Numbered from the stretch's first letter, positions 6,486 through 15,369 are shown. The stretch: DNA of 18,720 nt from Bacteroidota bacterium (GCA_947449125.1 CANFQR010000004.1:1-18720); one strand, 5' to 3'. The notes: a model not told the origin generated them from the letters alone. Numbers and translations: made by a program.

Positions 6486-8129
6486 ATGGCTCAGTCAAAA
6501 TATCCTAAGGGATTGTTCTTTTTAGTTTTTACCGAATTTTGGGAAAGGTTTGGTTATTATTTAATGATAGGTATATTTTTTCTTTACATGACCACCGATG
6601 CAAACGATGGTGGAATGAATTGGGAAAAGGATACAGCCTCTGATATTTACGGAACATTTATTGCCCTGGCTTATTTAACACCTTTTATGGGAGGTTTGTT
6701 GGCCGATTTAAAATTAGGTTACCGTTTTTCAATAACACTTGGCGGTATTTTAATGGGTATAGGTTATTGTATGCTGGCTATTCCCGAAAAATGGGCGTTT
6801 TATACTGCCCTGGCTATTATGGTGGTTGGAAACGGATTTTTTAAACCAAACATTTCAACACTTTTAGGAAATTTATTTAATGACCCTCGTTATAAAGAGA
6901 AAAAAGACACAGGCTACAATATTTTTTACATGGGTATTAACTTAGGTGCCTTTGTATGCAATTTTATTGCTGCCATTATGCGAAATAAAATAGGTTGGCA
7001 CGGCGCGTTTTTAACAGCAGGATGTGGTATGTTTTTGGGTGTAATTACGTTTTGGTTTGGCATGAAACATTACAAGCATGTAGATGTTCGCAAAGAACCT
7101 AAACCTGAAGACAAACCTTTTTTAATGCAGTTTGTAAAAGTTTTAATTGCTGGACTTTTATTTGCTTTTGTTGGATGGATGATTCCGGATACTATTATGG
7201 GCAGCGATAGTACTGATGCATTTTTTATGTTTTGTATTCCGGTGGTATATTTTTATGCCACAATCTATAAAAATGCAAATGCGGAAGAGAAAAAACCGTT
7301 AGGAACCATGTTTACCATTTTTATAATAGTTATTTTGTTCTGGGCCATATTTAAACAAAACGGAACTGCATTAACTACTTACGCCGAATATTATACCGAC
7401 AGAGAAAGTCCTGCGCAAATTACTGCTGTAACCGAAAAATTCGGTTTTTCAGAAAAGTTGGTTGCCGAGAATAAAGAAGTTAATCAGGTTGATGAACAAT
7501 TCAGAAAAATAAAGGGAGCAGATGGCAAGCCGGTTAAATGTATAGATTACCCTAATTATTTTAAAAACATTGACGCATCAAAAATGCCGGCTCAAGGGCA
7601 ATCGGTTAACCTTGTTAATACAGAAATTTTTCAATCGGTTAACCCATTCTTTGTGGTTATTTTAACCCCAATAATTATTGCGTTTTTCGCGTTTATGCGA
7701 AATCGAGGGAAGGAACCAACAACAGCATCAAAAATTGCTTACGGTTTGTTAATTAGCGCGCTTTCAACTTTGGTAATGGTGGCAGCGGTTTATTATACAA
7801 ATAATGGTATAAACAAAGCAAGTGCCTGGTGGTTAATTTCAAGCTACGGAGTTATTACTATTGGCGAATTGTGTTTAAGCCCTATGGGCTTATCAATGGT
7901 TTCTAAGTTAGCACCGCTCAGATTAACGGCTTTAATGATGGGAGGTTGGCAATTGGCAACTTCTATTGGAAATAAATTGAGTGGTGTACTTGCAAAAAAT
8001 TGGGATAAGTTTGATAATAAGGCGAATTATTTTTGGTTAAACTTTGCGTTGTTAATGTTTGCATTTTTAATTATGATGCTTTTATTAAAACGATTAAATA
8101 AAGTATTTCACGAGGGAAAAGAAAATTAA
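6486..8129 (+). CDS. POT/PTR2-family proton-coupled peptide transporter
   Basis: Inner-membrane importer of di- and tripeptides driven by protons, major facilitator superfamily, 547 residues. Family signatures are clear. The proton-site motif ExxERFGYY is at 17-25 in helix 1. NISTLLGNLF at 122-131 and FYxxINxG at 147-154 are both typical of POT proteins. ELCLSPMGLSMVSKLAP near 461-477 marks a C-terminal helix. A soluble stretch of about 80 residues (301-380) with a KGADGKP segment splits the second half between two helices; Bacteroidota members of this family often have such an insert. The gene follows a small membrane protein by 16 bases. With the M61 peptidase upstream it forms a plausible peptide uptake cluster. 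A terminator hairpin overlaps its stop codon. Confidence 0.95.
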   Translation: MAQSKYPKGLFFLVFTEFWERFGYYLMIGIFFLYMTTDANDGGMNWEKDTASDIYGTFIALAYLTPFMGGLLADLKLGYRFSITLGGILMGIGYCMLAIPEKWAFYTALAIMVVGNGFFKPNISTLLGNLFNDPRYKEKKDTGYNIFYMGINLGAFVCNFIAAIMRNKIGWHGAFLTAGCGMFLGVITFWFGMKHYKHVDVRKEPKPEDKPFLMQFVKVLIAGLLFAFVGWMIPDTIMGSDSTDAFFMFCIPVVYFYATIYKNANAEEKKPLGTMFTIFIIVILFWAIFKQNGTALTTYAEYYTDRESPAQITAVTEKFGFSEKLVAENKEVNQVDEQFRKIKGADGKPVKCIDYPNYFKNIDASKMPAQGQSVNLVNTEIFQSVNPFFVVILTPIIIAFFAFMRNRGKEPTTASKIAYGLLISALSTLVMVAAVYYTNNGINKASAWWLISSYGVITIGELCLSPMGLSMVSKLAPLRLTALMMGGWQLATSIGNKLSGVLAKNWDKFDNKANYFWLNFALLMFAFLIMMLLLKRLNKVFHEGKEN

Positions 8130-8157
8130 TACGCGTGTATTAATTTGAATTTTTTTT
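8123..8157 (+). terminator. Terminator hairpin at the end of the POT gene
   Basis: A perfect 10-bp stem (8123-8132 with 8137-8146) around a GCGT loop includes the POT stop codon and is followed by a run of eight T. The stem is AT-rich, so strength is moderate. An A-run on the other side could let it also act on the convergent helicase transcript. A second, purely A/T hairpin (8164-8171 with 8180-8187) lies right after the helicase stop. Confidence 0.6.
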
Positions 8158-8189
8158 CATTAGAAATTTTATTGCACTTTAAAATTTTG

Positions 8190-10118
8190 TTAAGTCCATT
8201 CCCATGCAGTTCTGTAAATGCCATTTTTTTCGCAATACTCTAAAAAAGAATTGTAAAATTTGCTTGCACCAATTGTAGAACTATCTCCAATAACTACTAG
8301 TTTTTTCCGGGCGCGGGTAATGGCCACGTTCATTCTTCTTAAATCATTTAAAAAACCAATTTCCTGTTTTTCATTGCTTCTTACTAAACTAATATAAATG
8401 ACATCACGTTCTTCTCCCTGAAAACCATCAATGGTTTTTATACTTAACGAACTAATTTTTGATGTGTTAAGTTCAAATTCGCTGATGTTGTCTTTTAACC
8501 AATCGCGTTGTTCTTTATATGGTGATATTATTCCTACGCTAATTTCAGGCAAATTATCGTGTAAATTATATTCGGTTAATAGTTGCTCAAGGTGTTTAAA
8601 CAATAAATCACCTTCTTTAGGATTAAAAAAACTTAAGGTTTCCGGATTTTGAATTTCGTCAAAATTACAGCCTGCGGTATCAATAAATTCTAATGATTTA
8701 CTTAGGAAAGAATTTTCGTCATTAATAAGTGCGTGAGCCGATACAGTTTCGTCTGCAATTAATTCGTTGTTATAAAAATAATTATTGCTAAAACCCATAA
8801 TGGCGCTGTTCATTCGGTATTGCCGTGTTAACAGAGAAACCGAATGTTTAATTTTTATGCATTTATCTAAAATGGTTTCGTCTAAACCACCCTTTTTTGC
8901 TTCAATACTTTTAACAACTGGCGGCAATTGAAAATGATCTCCGCTTAAAATTAACCGCTTACATTTTAATAAGGGAATCCAAACCATTGGCTCTAAGGCT
9001 TGCGAGGCTTCGTCAAAAAACAAGGTGTTAAAACGTTTTTTTGCTAATCCCCGGTGGTTACTTGTTACGGGTGTGCAACAAATTACCTGCGCATTTTTAA
9101 AAAGTTCGTCAACTATAAAATCTTCCAATAGGCGAGCTTCTTTTATGCAGTTTTTGGCCTCACTGTAAAAAGCAGCTCTTTGTTGCGCGTCTTCTTTTCC
9201 GAAAACACGTTTGTATTTTCCTGCCATTTTAAAATATTCTTCTGCATTTTTCCTTAAGTTTTTAATGTCTTTAAAATAAGGCGACGAAGAAATTTTCCCG
9301 TCAACACTACTCTTTTGCAAATCGTCAGAAATTCTTGCAGGATGACCTAATCGCAACACATCAATTCCCAATTCAATTAATTTTTCGGTAATCAAGTCAA
9401 CCGCTGAATTGGTTGGCGCACAAACTAAAATTTGATTTTCGGTTTGTAAGGTTAAACGAATGGCATGAACTATACTTGTGGTTTTACCTGTGCCGGGCGG
9501 GCCATGAATAACACCAATATCATTAACGCTTAATACATGCCTTATGGCCTTGTTTTGTGATAAATTTAGTTGGGGTATTAAAATACTGTTATCACTTGAT
9601 GTAAAAGAAAGGGGTAAATTTCCTTCAATCATTTCGCGAAGATCTGCAACCCTGTTGTTTGTAGCATGAATTACTTTATCTAATGCCGTTTGCATTTCAG
9701 CATAACTGTTGTCGTCAAACTGAATATTAATGCCCAATTTTCCTTCATAACACCAATCGGGTAATTCGTCAGAATGTATAATTAGTTTAAGAGAGTTTTT
9801 TGAGACTGATTTTATAGTACCTGTAATTTCAAGTATCTCATCTTGACGATTACTGAAAAGACTGACGTTTTTGCCTGAACTAAACTGATGAGGTTTATCT
9901 AATTGTGTGGTACGTTCAATTTCTAAGTGTAACAAATCGCCTGAACCTAGTTCTTCGTTATTAATTTTTATAGGGTACCAGGTTACACCATTTTTTTTTC
10001 GTTGTTCAAGATTAACGCGCAAAAATTGTTCGTTGTATAAACGAAAATCTTCATCGCGCTCTGTTTTAAGTAATTGCTTTAAGTTTATTAAGCGGTCAAC
10101 GGCTGAGCTTGCTGCCAT
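8190..10118 (-). CDS. SF1B helicase, UPF1/IGHMBP2-like
   Basis: ATP-dependent nucleic-acid helicase of superfamily 1, UPF1-like group, 642 residues. The motifs run in order: Walker A GPPGTGKT 206-213, APTNSA 234-239 (motif Ia), Walker B DEAS 369-372, GDHFQLPP 393-400 (motif III), QYR 433-435 (motif IV), GFQGEERD 565-572 (motif V) and VAITRAR 598-604 (motif VI). A beta-barrel-like N-terminal domain at about 30-140 and a helical insert around 280-350, between Ia and II, match the 1B and stalk regions of IGHMBP2-type enzymes. The ATG directly follows the stop of the hydroxylase-family gene with no gap, so the two are probably cotranslated. Polarity and substrate (DNA or RNA) cannot be told from the sequence. 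All core ATPase motifs are intact. Confidence 0.93.
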   Translation of the reverse strand: MAASSAVDRLINLKQLLKTERDEDFRLYNEQFLRVNLEQRKKNGVTWYPIKINNEELGSGDLLHLEIERTTQLDKPHQFSSGKNVSLFSNRQDEILEITGTIKSVSKNSLKLIIHSDELPDWCYEGKLGINIQFDDNSYAEMQTALDKVIHATNNRVADLREMIEGNLPLSFTSSDNSILIPQLNLSQNKAIRHVLSVNDIGVIHGPPGTGKTTSIVHAIRLTLQTENQILVCAPTNSAVDLITEKLIELGIDVLRLGHPARISDDLQKSSVDGKISSSPYFKDIKNLRKNAEEYFKMAGKYKRVFGKEDAQQRAAFYSEAKNCIKEARLLEDFIVDELFKNAQVICCTPVTSNHRGLAKKRFNTLFFDEASQALEPMVWIPLLKCKRLILSGDHFQLPPVVKSIEAKKGGLDETILDKCIKIKHSVSLLTRQYRMNSAIMGFSNNYFYNNELIADETVSAHALINDENSFLSKSLEFIDTAGCNFDEIQNPETLSFFNPKEGDLLFKHLEQLLTEYNLHDNLPEISVGIISPYKEQRDWLKDNISEFELNTSKISSLSIKTIDGFQGEERDVIYISLVRSNEKQEIGFLNDLRRMNVAITRARKKLVVIGDSSTIGASKFYNSFLEYCEKNGIYRTAWEWT

Positions 10119-11012
10119 TTAATTTGGTATTTTGTTTTTAAGTTCAGCACGTAATTGCGCACTTGTTTTTTTTGAGCCGTCATGACTCCATCCCGGAGGA
10201 CCAAAAACATAATTTAATTTTTGACGTGGCGAGCAATTCTTTTTTAAATCGTGAAAAATACTTTTCCATTCATGAAACACCATAGTTAGTGGGTTATAAC
10301 TATTGATGTTTGTGGTTAATCCAAATTTTACAGGATCGCTATCATCTTCTTTTTGAAAAGTGCCAAATAATTTATCCCAAATAATTAAAAGCATGCCCAT
10401 GTTTTTATCGAGATATCTTACATTGCTTGCATGGTGAACCCTATGGTGAGAGGGCGTTACAATAATGTGTTCTAAAAAACCTAGTTTATTAATTGTTTGT
10501 GTGTGTACTAAAATTCCAAAAATTTGAGTGGCGCTGTAGGCAAACATAATGTCAATACCGCTAAAACCTAAAATGGATAGAGGAATAAAATAGATAAAAC
10601 GGTATAAGGGCTGAAACACTGACGATCTGAAACCAACCGTAAAATTAAATTCCTCACTGTTGTGATGTGTTACATGCACAGCCCAAAAAAAACGGCAATA
10701 ATGGTCTACTCTGTGTAGCCAATAATACATAAAATCTTCACTTAAAATTAAAATACTCCAATACAATACAGCATTAAATGACAGGTTCGTAACATGAAAT
10801 CTGAAAAAAAAGTTTAACACTAATAAACAAATTCCGCGCACCAAAATATCTAAACCCATGTTTAATGAGGTTAAATAGATATTTGAAAATAAACCTTTGC
10901 TACTGTAAAGATTTTTATTTTTGAAATACGAGTAAAAGAACTCAAAACCAATTACAATGGCGTAAATTGGCACAGAAATTAAAACTAAAAGCGACTCTCT
11001 GAACTCGTTCAT
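10119..11012 (-). CDS. Fatty-acid hydroxylase / sterol desaturase family membrane enzyme
   Basis: Di-iron membrane oxygenase of the fatty-acid hydroxylase superfamily, 297 residues. The histidine clusters expected to bind iron are all present: HRVDH 100-104, HVTHH 113-117 and HHRVHH 189-194, with H170 possibly a further ligand. Hydrophobic segments at about 8-30, 45-70, 80-98 and 130-165 suggest four or more membrane helices. The family hydroxylates or desaturates lipids, sterols, carotenoids or alkylglycerols; the substrate here cannot be assigned. The stop codon directly touches the ATG of the helicase downstream, an odd pairing with no known functional link. A TAnnTTTG box lies five bases before the ATG. 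Confidence 0.9.
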   Translation of the reverse strand: MNEFRESLLVLISVPIYAIVIGFEFFYSYFKNKNLYSSKGLFSNIYLTSLNMGLDILVRGICLLVLNFFFRFHVTNLSFNAVLYWSILILSEDFMYYWLHRVDHYCRFFWAVHVTHHNSEEFNFTVGFRSSVFQPLYRFIYFIPLSILGFSGIDIMFAYSATQIFGILVHTQTINKLGFLEHIIVTPSHHRVHHASNVRYLDKNMGMLLIIWDKLFGTFQKEDDSDPVKFGLTTNINSYNPLTMVFHEWKSIFHDLKKNCSPRQKLNYVFGPPGWSHDGSKKTSAQLRAELKNKIPN

Positions 11013-11017
11013 TGATG

Positions 11018-11025
11018 CAAATTTA
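11018..11025 (-). promoter_or_regulatory. Candidate -7 box TAAATTTG before the hydroxylase-family gene
   Basis: TAAATTTG on the minus strand matches TAnnTTTG and lies five bases before the ATG at 11012. If used, the transcript would be leaderless or nearly so. No TTG is visible at the -33 distance. The rest of the 160-bp divergent gap (11013-11172) holds only AT-rich sequence, with a weaker plus-strand box TACCTTTA just before the SWIM gene. Confidence 0.3.
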
Positions 11026-11172
11026 ATGAGAATCTTTTAATTATTTTAAACTTAAAATTATTCAGAGATTTTATATTCTTCTTTTTTTGGCGTTAATAGT
11101 TTTAATTAAATTGCCTTGCAATAAAATCATTAAATGACCTTAATATTAAATTAGCGTATTACCTTTATCAAG

Positions 11173-12801
11173 ATGCTTTTTAATCAAAAAGAATTTGAAC
11201 AAAAAATAGATGAGTCAGAATTGAAAAAGGGCTTAGGTTTTTTTGCTAATCACAAGCTTGAATTATTGAGTAATTTAAATAGCACTGATTTTTATTTTTT
11301 ATTAAAAGATAAAAAACTGGTAGAAATTCATGTTAAGAAAAAGGGAGATAATATACTCAACTATAACTGTTCATGCAAAACGGAATCGTATTGCAGGCAC
11401 TTAGCTGCTACACTGTTTTATTTTCAGGAAGAGTTGTTGCTTTTTTCAAAACGAGAAAAAAAAGCAAAGCCGGTTAACAACAAGTTAAACGTAAAAGCGG
11501 ATTTTTATGGAGATAAAAAATTATTTGAACATGACTTATTTTCAAAGCAGGAATCGGTTACCGAAAAAGATGCCTTTAATTATTACACCCAATTAATAAA
11601 ATCTATAATTAAGCCTTATTTAAATCAGATTAATTTACAGGAGTCACAGGCAGCAGATATTTATCATAAAATCTTAGTTGTATTTCCAAAAACGAAACGA
11701 AACAAAATTTACAATGTAGATTTTTACATTTATTTGACCATACTAATAGAGGTTTCACAAGTATTGAATATTGTTGAAAATAACGCTACTCATCCAATTA
11801 TTAATTTGATAAAAACCTGCAAAAAAAAGTTGGAGCAATTTATATACAAAGGTTTAGGTAATTTAGAAATTAAAGCCTGGTTACAAGCCTCGATACAATC
11901 AGTAAAAAACGTTGTATATTTTAACACAGAAATTTATCCCTTTTTTATATCCTACGCCACTGTAGTAATTAACAATACAAATGATTTATCTCAGTTGCAA
12001 TTGCATATCAAGAAGAGAAAAGAGAGTAACCGGTTTGCTGATATAAAAAGAAAAGTTGTTGCTGAAATTCAGTTGAGTGTTTTAGAAAATGAATTGACCG
12101 GAAAAAATTTTGATCAAAGAAATTACGATTTTTCAGCTGAATTGCCTGTAGCTTTGGCAGAAATACAATTTTGCAGAAAAAAACATGTAGCAGGGTTTAA
12201 ATTGCTGCAAGACCATGCGAATAAATTAAAACGTAACAACATTAATATATATCTTAATCTTATTGAATTTATAATTGAGAAGGCTCATGACCTAAATTTT
12301 AAAAAAATTGAAGAAAACTATTTACGCGAGTATTTTATTTTTGGATACCATGTAAGTTTGCCAATGCTTAATCGTTATTTTGAGCTAAATATTAATTCAA
12401 ATAAAAATGAGGCAACAACAGATTTAATTGATAAAATAAAAAGTGACTCGCCACATTATACATTTGATAAACTAGCGGTAATTTTATTACATCAAAACCG
12501 TTTAGACGACTTAATAACTGAAATAAAAAAGGAAAAAAATAAATTTTCTATACTTAATCAAATTGCAATAAAAAAGTTACCCTATTTAAATTCAAGTTTT
12601 GCTGACTTATATGTGAAGCAATTAATAAATGCAATTGAAGCCGCTAAGTATCCTTATTTTCAAAAACAGGTATTTAATTTGGCTAACAGCTATATTTCAC
12701 AATTGCACCCCGATTTTAAAAAAGAAATTGTAAGCATTATTAAAGAAAAACTGATTTATGATAAGTATGTATTACAATATGTGCTTGAAATTTACCCGTA
12801 A
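11173..12801 (+). CDS. SWIM zinc-finger protein
   Basis: A 542-residue protein with an N-terminal SWIM zinc finger, CxCx5CxH (C66, C68, C74, H76) in NCSCKTESYCRHLAATLFYF. SWIM domains bind DNA or proteins and in bacteria often sit beside or within SNF2-type helicases. About 450 residues follow that are mostly alpha-helical, lysine- and asparagine-rich, with no motif I recognise; parts around 380-540 could be degenerate helical repeats. It has no signal peptide or membrane helix, so it is cytoplasmic. No SNF2 gene is in the window; the nearest ATPase is the UPF1-like helicase in the divergent operon. The gene ends 15 bases from the convergent small TPR gene. Function unknown beyond the zinc finger. 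Confidence 0.8.
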   Translation: MLFNQKEFEQKIDESELKKGLGFFANHKLELLSNLNSTDFYFLLKDKKLVEIHVKKKGDNILNYNCSCKTESYCRHLAATLFYFQEELLLFSKREKKAKPVNNKLNVKADFYGDKKLFEHDLFSKQESVTEKDAFNYYTQLIKSIIKPYLNQINLQESQAADIYHKILVVFPKTKRNKIYNVDFYIYLTILIEVSQVLNIVENNATHPIINLIKTCKKKLEQFIYKGLGNLEIKAWLQASIQSVKNVVYFNTEIYPFFISYATVVINNTNDLSQLQLHIKKRKESNRFADIKRKVVAEIQLSVLENELTGKNFDQRNYDFSAELPVALAEIQFCRKKHVAGFKLLQDHANKLKRNNINIYLNLIEFIIEKAHDLNFKKIEENYLREYFIFGYHVSLPMLNRYFELNINSNKNEATTDLIDKIKSDSPHYTFDKLAVILLHQNRLDDLITEIKKEKNKFSILNQIAIKKLPYLNSSFADLYVKQLINAIEAAKYPYFQKQVFNLANSYISQLHPDFKKEIVSIIKEKLIYDKYVLQYVLEIYP

Positions 12802-12816
12802 CTATGCATCAGACTG

Positions 12817-13137
12817 TTAATCTTCAAGCAAAAAAATGGCTTCATTAAATTCATTAATAGATTTATTATCCTTTGCAATTTGAGCAATTAAAAGTCCTTT
12901 TTTGTAATAATCTATAGCTTCGGTATTTTTAAGTTGTGCCTCAAAAATTTTACCAAGTTGATAATAAGCCGGCGAATAATTTGAATTTAGACTCAGAACT
13001 TTTTCAAATTGTAAAATGGCTTGTTCAATTTTTTGCTCACTAAAACACTCTATTCCTAATGCGTAATTTGAAAAAATGTCGTTAGGCTCCTTTATTAAAA
13101 ATTCTTTTAGTAGAGCAATTCTATCAATACGTTCCAT
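12817..13137 (-). CDS. Small TPR protein downstream of pheS
   Basis: A 106-residue cytoplasmic protein made of about two tetratricopeptide repeats: NDIFSNYALGIECFSEQKIEQAI at about 19-41 and YSPAYYQLGKIFEAQLKNTEAI at 53-74, with capping helices on each side. It has no signal peptide. It starts six bases after the pheS stop and so is probably cotranscribed with pheS. TPR proteins of this size act as adaptors; the partner is unknown, and position alone does not prove a role in tRNA charging. No terminator is visible before the convergent SWIM gene. Confidence 0.8.
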   Translation of the reverse strand: MERIDRIALLKEFLIKEPNDIFSNYALGIECFSEQKIEQAILQFEKVLSLNSNYSPAYYQLGKIFEAQLKNTEAIDYYKKGLLIAQIAKDNKSINEFNEAIFLLED

Positions 13138-13143
13138 TATTTG

Positions 13144-14169
13144 TTAAGCCGAGGCAAACTGTTTAAGGAAACGAACATCATTTTCAAAAAATAACCTTAA
13201 ATCTTTTATTTGATATTTAAGCATGGTTATTCTTTCAATACCCATTCCAAATGCAAAGCCTTTGTATTTGCTTGGGTCTATTCCGCAATTAGTTAACACC
13301 TGAGGGTCTACCATGCCACAACCTAAAATTTCAACCCAACCGCTGTGTTTACAAACATTACAACCATTTCCTTTACAAATGGTGCAGCTAATATCCATTT
13401 CGGCACTTGGTTCAGTAAACGGAAAATAACTTGGCCTTAATCTGATTTTAGTTTCGGCACCAAACATTTCTTTTGAAAAATATAAAAGGGTTTGTTTTAA
13501 ATCGGCAAACGAAACTTTTTCGTCAATGTATAAACCTTCTACCTGATGAAACTGACAATGCGCGCGTGCGCTAATGGCTTCATTTCTGTAAACTCTTCCC
13601 GGAGATATTGTTCTTATTGGCGGTTGTTGATGTTCCATAATATGAACTTGAACGCTTGATGTTTGCGTTCTTAAAACCATTTCAGGATTTATATTCACAT
13701 AAAATGTATCCTGCATGTCTCGTGCCGGATGATTTTCGGGAGTATTTAGCGCTGAAAAATTATGCCAGTCGTCTTCAATTTCTTTACCATCGCTTACTGT
13801 AAAACCAATTCGTGAAAAAATATCAATAATTTGATTTTTAACTATGGACAATGGATGACGGCTGCCGTTTTGAAGTGTAGGAAAAGCAGGAAGCGTCAGA
13901 TCAATAGACTGTTTTTGATGGCTCTCTGATTCTAATTCAAGCAATTCTTTAAGTGCATTTATTTTTTCCTGCGCTTTTGTTTTTAATAAATTAAGTTTTT
14001 GACCAACTTCTTTTTTTTGTTCGGTAGGTACATTTTTAAAATCATCAAATAAAGCTGTGACATCTCCTTTTTTGCTTAGCCACTTTATGCGATATTCCTC
14101 TAATTGTTCTTTTGTTTGTGCACCAAAAGAATCAATTTCTTCCATCAACTTATTTATTTTTTCGAGCAT
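13144..14169 (-). CDS. pheS: Phenylalanyl-tRNA synthetase alpha subunit
   Basis: Catalytic alpha subunit of the (alpha-beta)2 class II enzyme that charges tRNA-Phe; the beta subunit (pheT) is not in the window. The 341 residues match the usual length. Residues 1-90 form the coiled-coil arm that contacts tRNA. The catalytic domain has HPLSIV near 105-110, DWHNFSALNTPENHPARD near 134-151, motif 2 at about 180-212 (RTISPGRVYRNE with FHQVEG) and motif 3 in GFAFGMGIERI (304-314). A CxxCx4CxxC cluster (C262, C265, C270, C273) before SGWVEILGCGMV could bind zinc, as in many PheS proteins. A small TPR gene follows after six bases. The separation of pheS from pheT is common in Bacteroidota. Confidence 0.97.
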   Translation of the reverse strand: MLEKINKLMEEIDSFGAQTKEQLEEYRIKWLSKKGDVTALFDDFKNVPTEQKKEVGQKLNLLKTKAQEKINALKELLELESESHQKQSIDLTLPAFPTLQNGSRHPLSIVKNQIIDIFSRIGFTVSDGKEIEDDWHNFSALNTPENHPARDMQDTFYVNINPEMVLRTQTSSVQVHIMEHQQPPIRTISPGRVYRNEAISARAHCQFHQVEGLYIDEKVSFADLKQTLLYFSKEMFGAETKIRLRPSYFPFTEPSAEMDISCTICKGNGCNVCKHSGWVEILGCGMVDPQVLTNCGIDPSKYKGFAFGMGIERITMLKYQIKDLRLFFENDVRFLKQFASA

Positions 14170-14195
14170 ATTAAATTATTACTTGATAATGTATA

Positions 14196-14213
14196 CAAAA
14201 ATAAACAAATTTA
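14196..14213 (-). promoter_or_regulatory. Two candidate -7 boxes for pheS
   Basis: TATTTTTG (14203-14196) and TAAATTTG (14213-14206), both on the minus strand, match TAnnTTTG and lie 26 and 36 bases before the pheS ATG. The divergent gap is only 54 bp, so the opposing gene must share it. No clear -33 element is seen for either box. Confidence 0.35.
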
Positions 14214-14223
14214 AAGATTAATA

Positions 14224-15369
14224 ATGGCAAGGCTTTTAATACTGATAGTTTTTTATATAGGTTCTATTCAAAAAATTATGGCTCAACACAAGTCATATTT
14301 ATTAAATGATGGAGACACTATAAATATTATTGATAAAAATAGTTTTCGTCAGGGAATTTGGAGAACGTTTTGGCCCGATGGGAATTTAAAAAGTGAAGTT
14401 GTTTATAGAGAAAATAAAAAAAATGGTTTAGAAATGAACTGGTATAACAGATCTAATTGTGTTAAGAAAGAGAGTTATTATTATAATGGACAGTTAGATG
14501 GTACCGTTACTTTTTATAATAAAAATTGTAAAAAGGAATTTGTAGAAAATTATAAAAACGGTATTAAAGAAGGTTTAGAAATTTCATACTACCCAAACGG
14601 AAATATTAAAGCTGAAGGGTATTATAAAAAAGGAAATTTAGACGGCGTTTATAAAGTGTATACAAAAAACGGAAAATTTGATTTTGAAAGCAGAACAACC
14701 AATGGACCGGTAGATTTTGATCCGGTTATTGAAGACACTGCAAATAATAGTGTGTATAGGGTTTTAACCAGAAATCAAAAATGGGGCCATAAAATAATTG
14801 TGTGCGATTTAACATCGAGCATGTATCCTTATGCCAAACAAATTAATACATGGTTAAAATTGTATTTAACTAAAGATACTTCGCAACCAATGTTTGTATT
14901 TTTTAATGACGGAAATAATAAAATGGATACTGAGAAAAAAATTGGTGCTACAGGAGGAATATATTTCTGCAAGGCAAAAACTTGCGATGATTTGGTTAAT
15001 ACAATGAAAATGACAATTAAAAACGGAGAAGGGGGCGATTCTCCCGAAAACGTAATTGAGGCATTGTTAACTGGTATAAAAAAAATAAATAAACCCGATA
15101 ATATTATTTTAATTGCTGATAATTGGGCAAAAGTTCGGGATATAAATTTATTACCACGAATTAAAGTGCCTGTAAGGGTAATTTTATGCGGTGTATTTGA
15201 AGGAATGGAAATAAACCCTGATTACTTAAATATAGCATACAAAACCAAAGGATCTATTCATACTATTGAGGAAGATATTACGGAGCTTATTTATCAGACT
15301 TCACAAAAAACTTTCAACATTAATGGGTTTAATTACATCATAAAAAATGGAACTATCAGAGCTAATTAA
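14224..15369 (+). CDS. Exported YwqK/MORN-repeat protein fused to a vWA-like domain
   Basis: A 381-residue protein with a signal peptide (MARLLILIVFYIGSIQKIMA, cleavage probably near residue 21). Residues 42-150 hold about five MORN-like repeats of the YwqK type: QGIWRTFWPDGNLKSEVVY, then NGLEMNWY, LDGTVTFYN, EGLEISYYPNGNIKAEGYY and LDGVYKVYTKNGK. Residues 188-360 look like a von Willebrand A domain: strand KIIVCDLTSSM with a MIDAS-like DxTxS (D195, T197, S199), GGDSPENVIEALLTG at 280-294 and strand NIILIADN ending at 310. MORN-like repeats usually mediate surface or membrane contacts and vWA domains bind ligands through a metal ion. The combination is unfamiliar to me. It has no T9SS tail. 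Despite the YwqK likeness no toxin partner is adjacent. Metal binding is plausible but unproven. Confidence 0.75.
   Translation: MARLLILIVFYIGSIQKIMAQHKSYLLNDGDTINIIDKNSFRQGIWRTFWPDGNLKSEVVYRENKKNGLEMNWYNRSNCVKKESYYYNGQLDGTVTFYNKNCKKEFVENYKNGIKEGLEISYYPNGNIKAEGYYKKGNLDGVYKVYTKNGKFDFESRTTNGPVDFDPVIEDTANNSVYRVLTRNQKWGHKIIVCDLTSSMYPYAKQINTWLKLYLTKDTSQPMFVFFNDGNNKMDTEKKIGATGGIYFCKAKTCDDLVNTMKMTIKNGEGGDSPENVIEALLTGIKKINKPDNIILIADNWAKVRDINLLPRIKVPVRVILCGVFEGMEINPDYLNIAYKTKGSIHTIEEDITELIYQTSQKTFNINGFNYIIKNGTIRAN

Noticed and set aside
14224..15369. Possible toxin-antitoxin module because of the YwqK-like repeats
   Set aside because: No toxin gene is adjacent, and the protein has a signal peptide and a vWA-like domain, unlike a cytoplasmic antitoxin.
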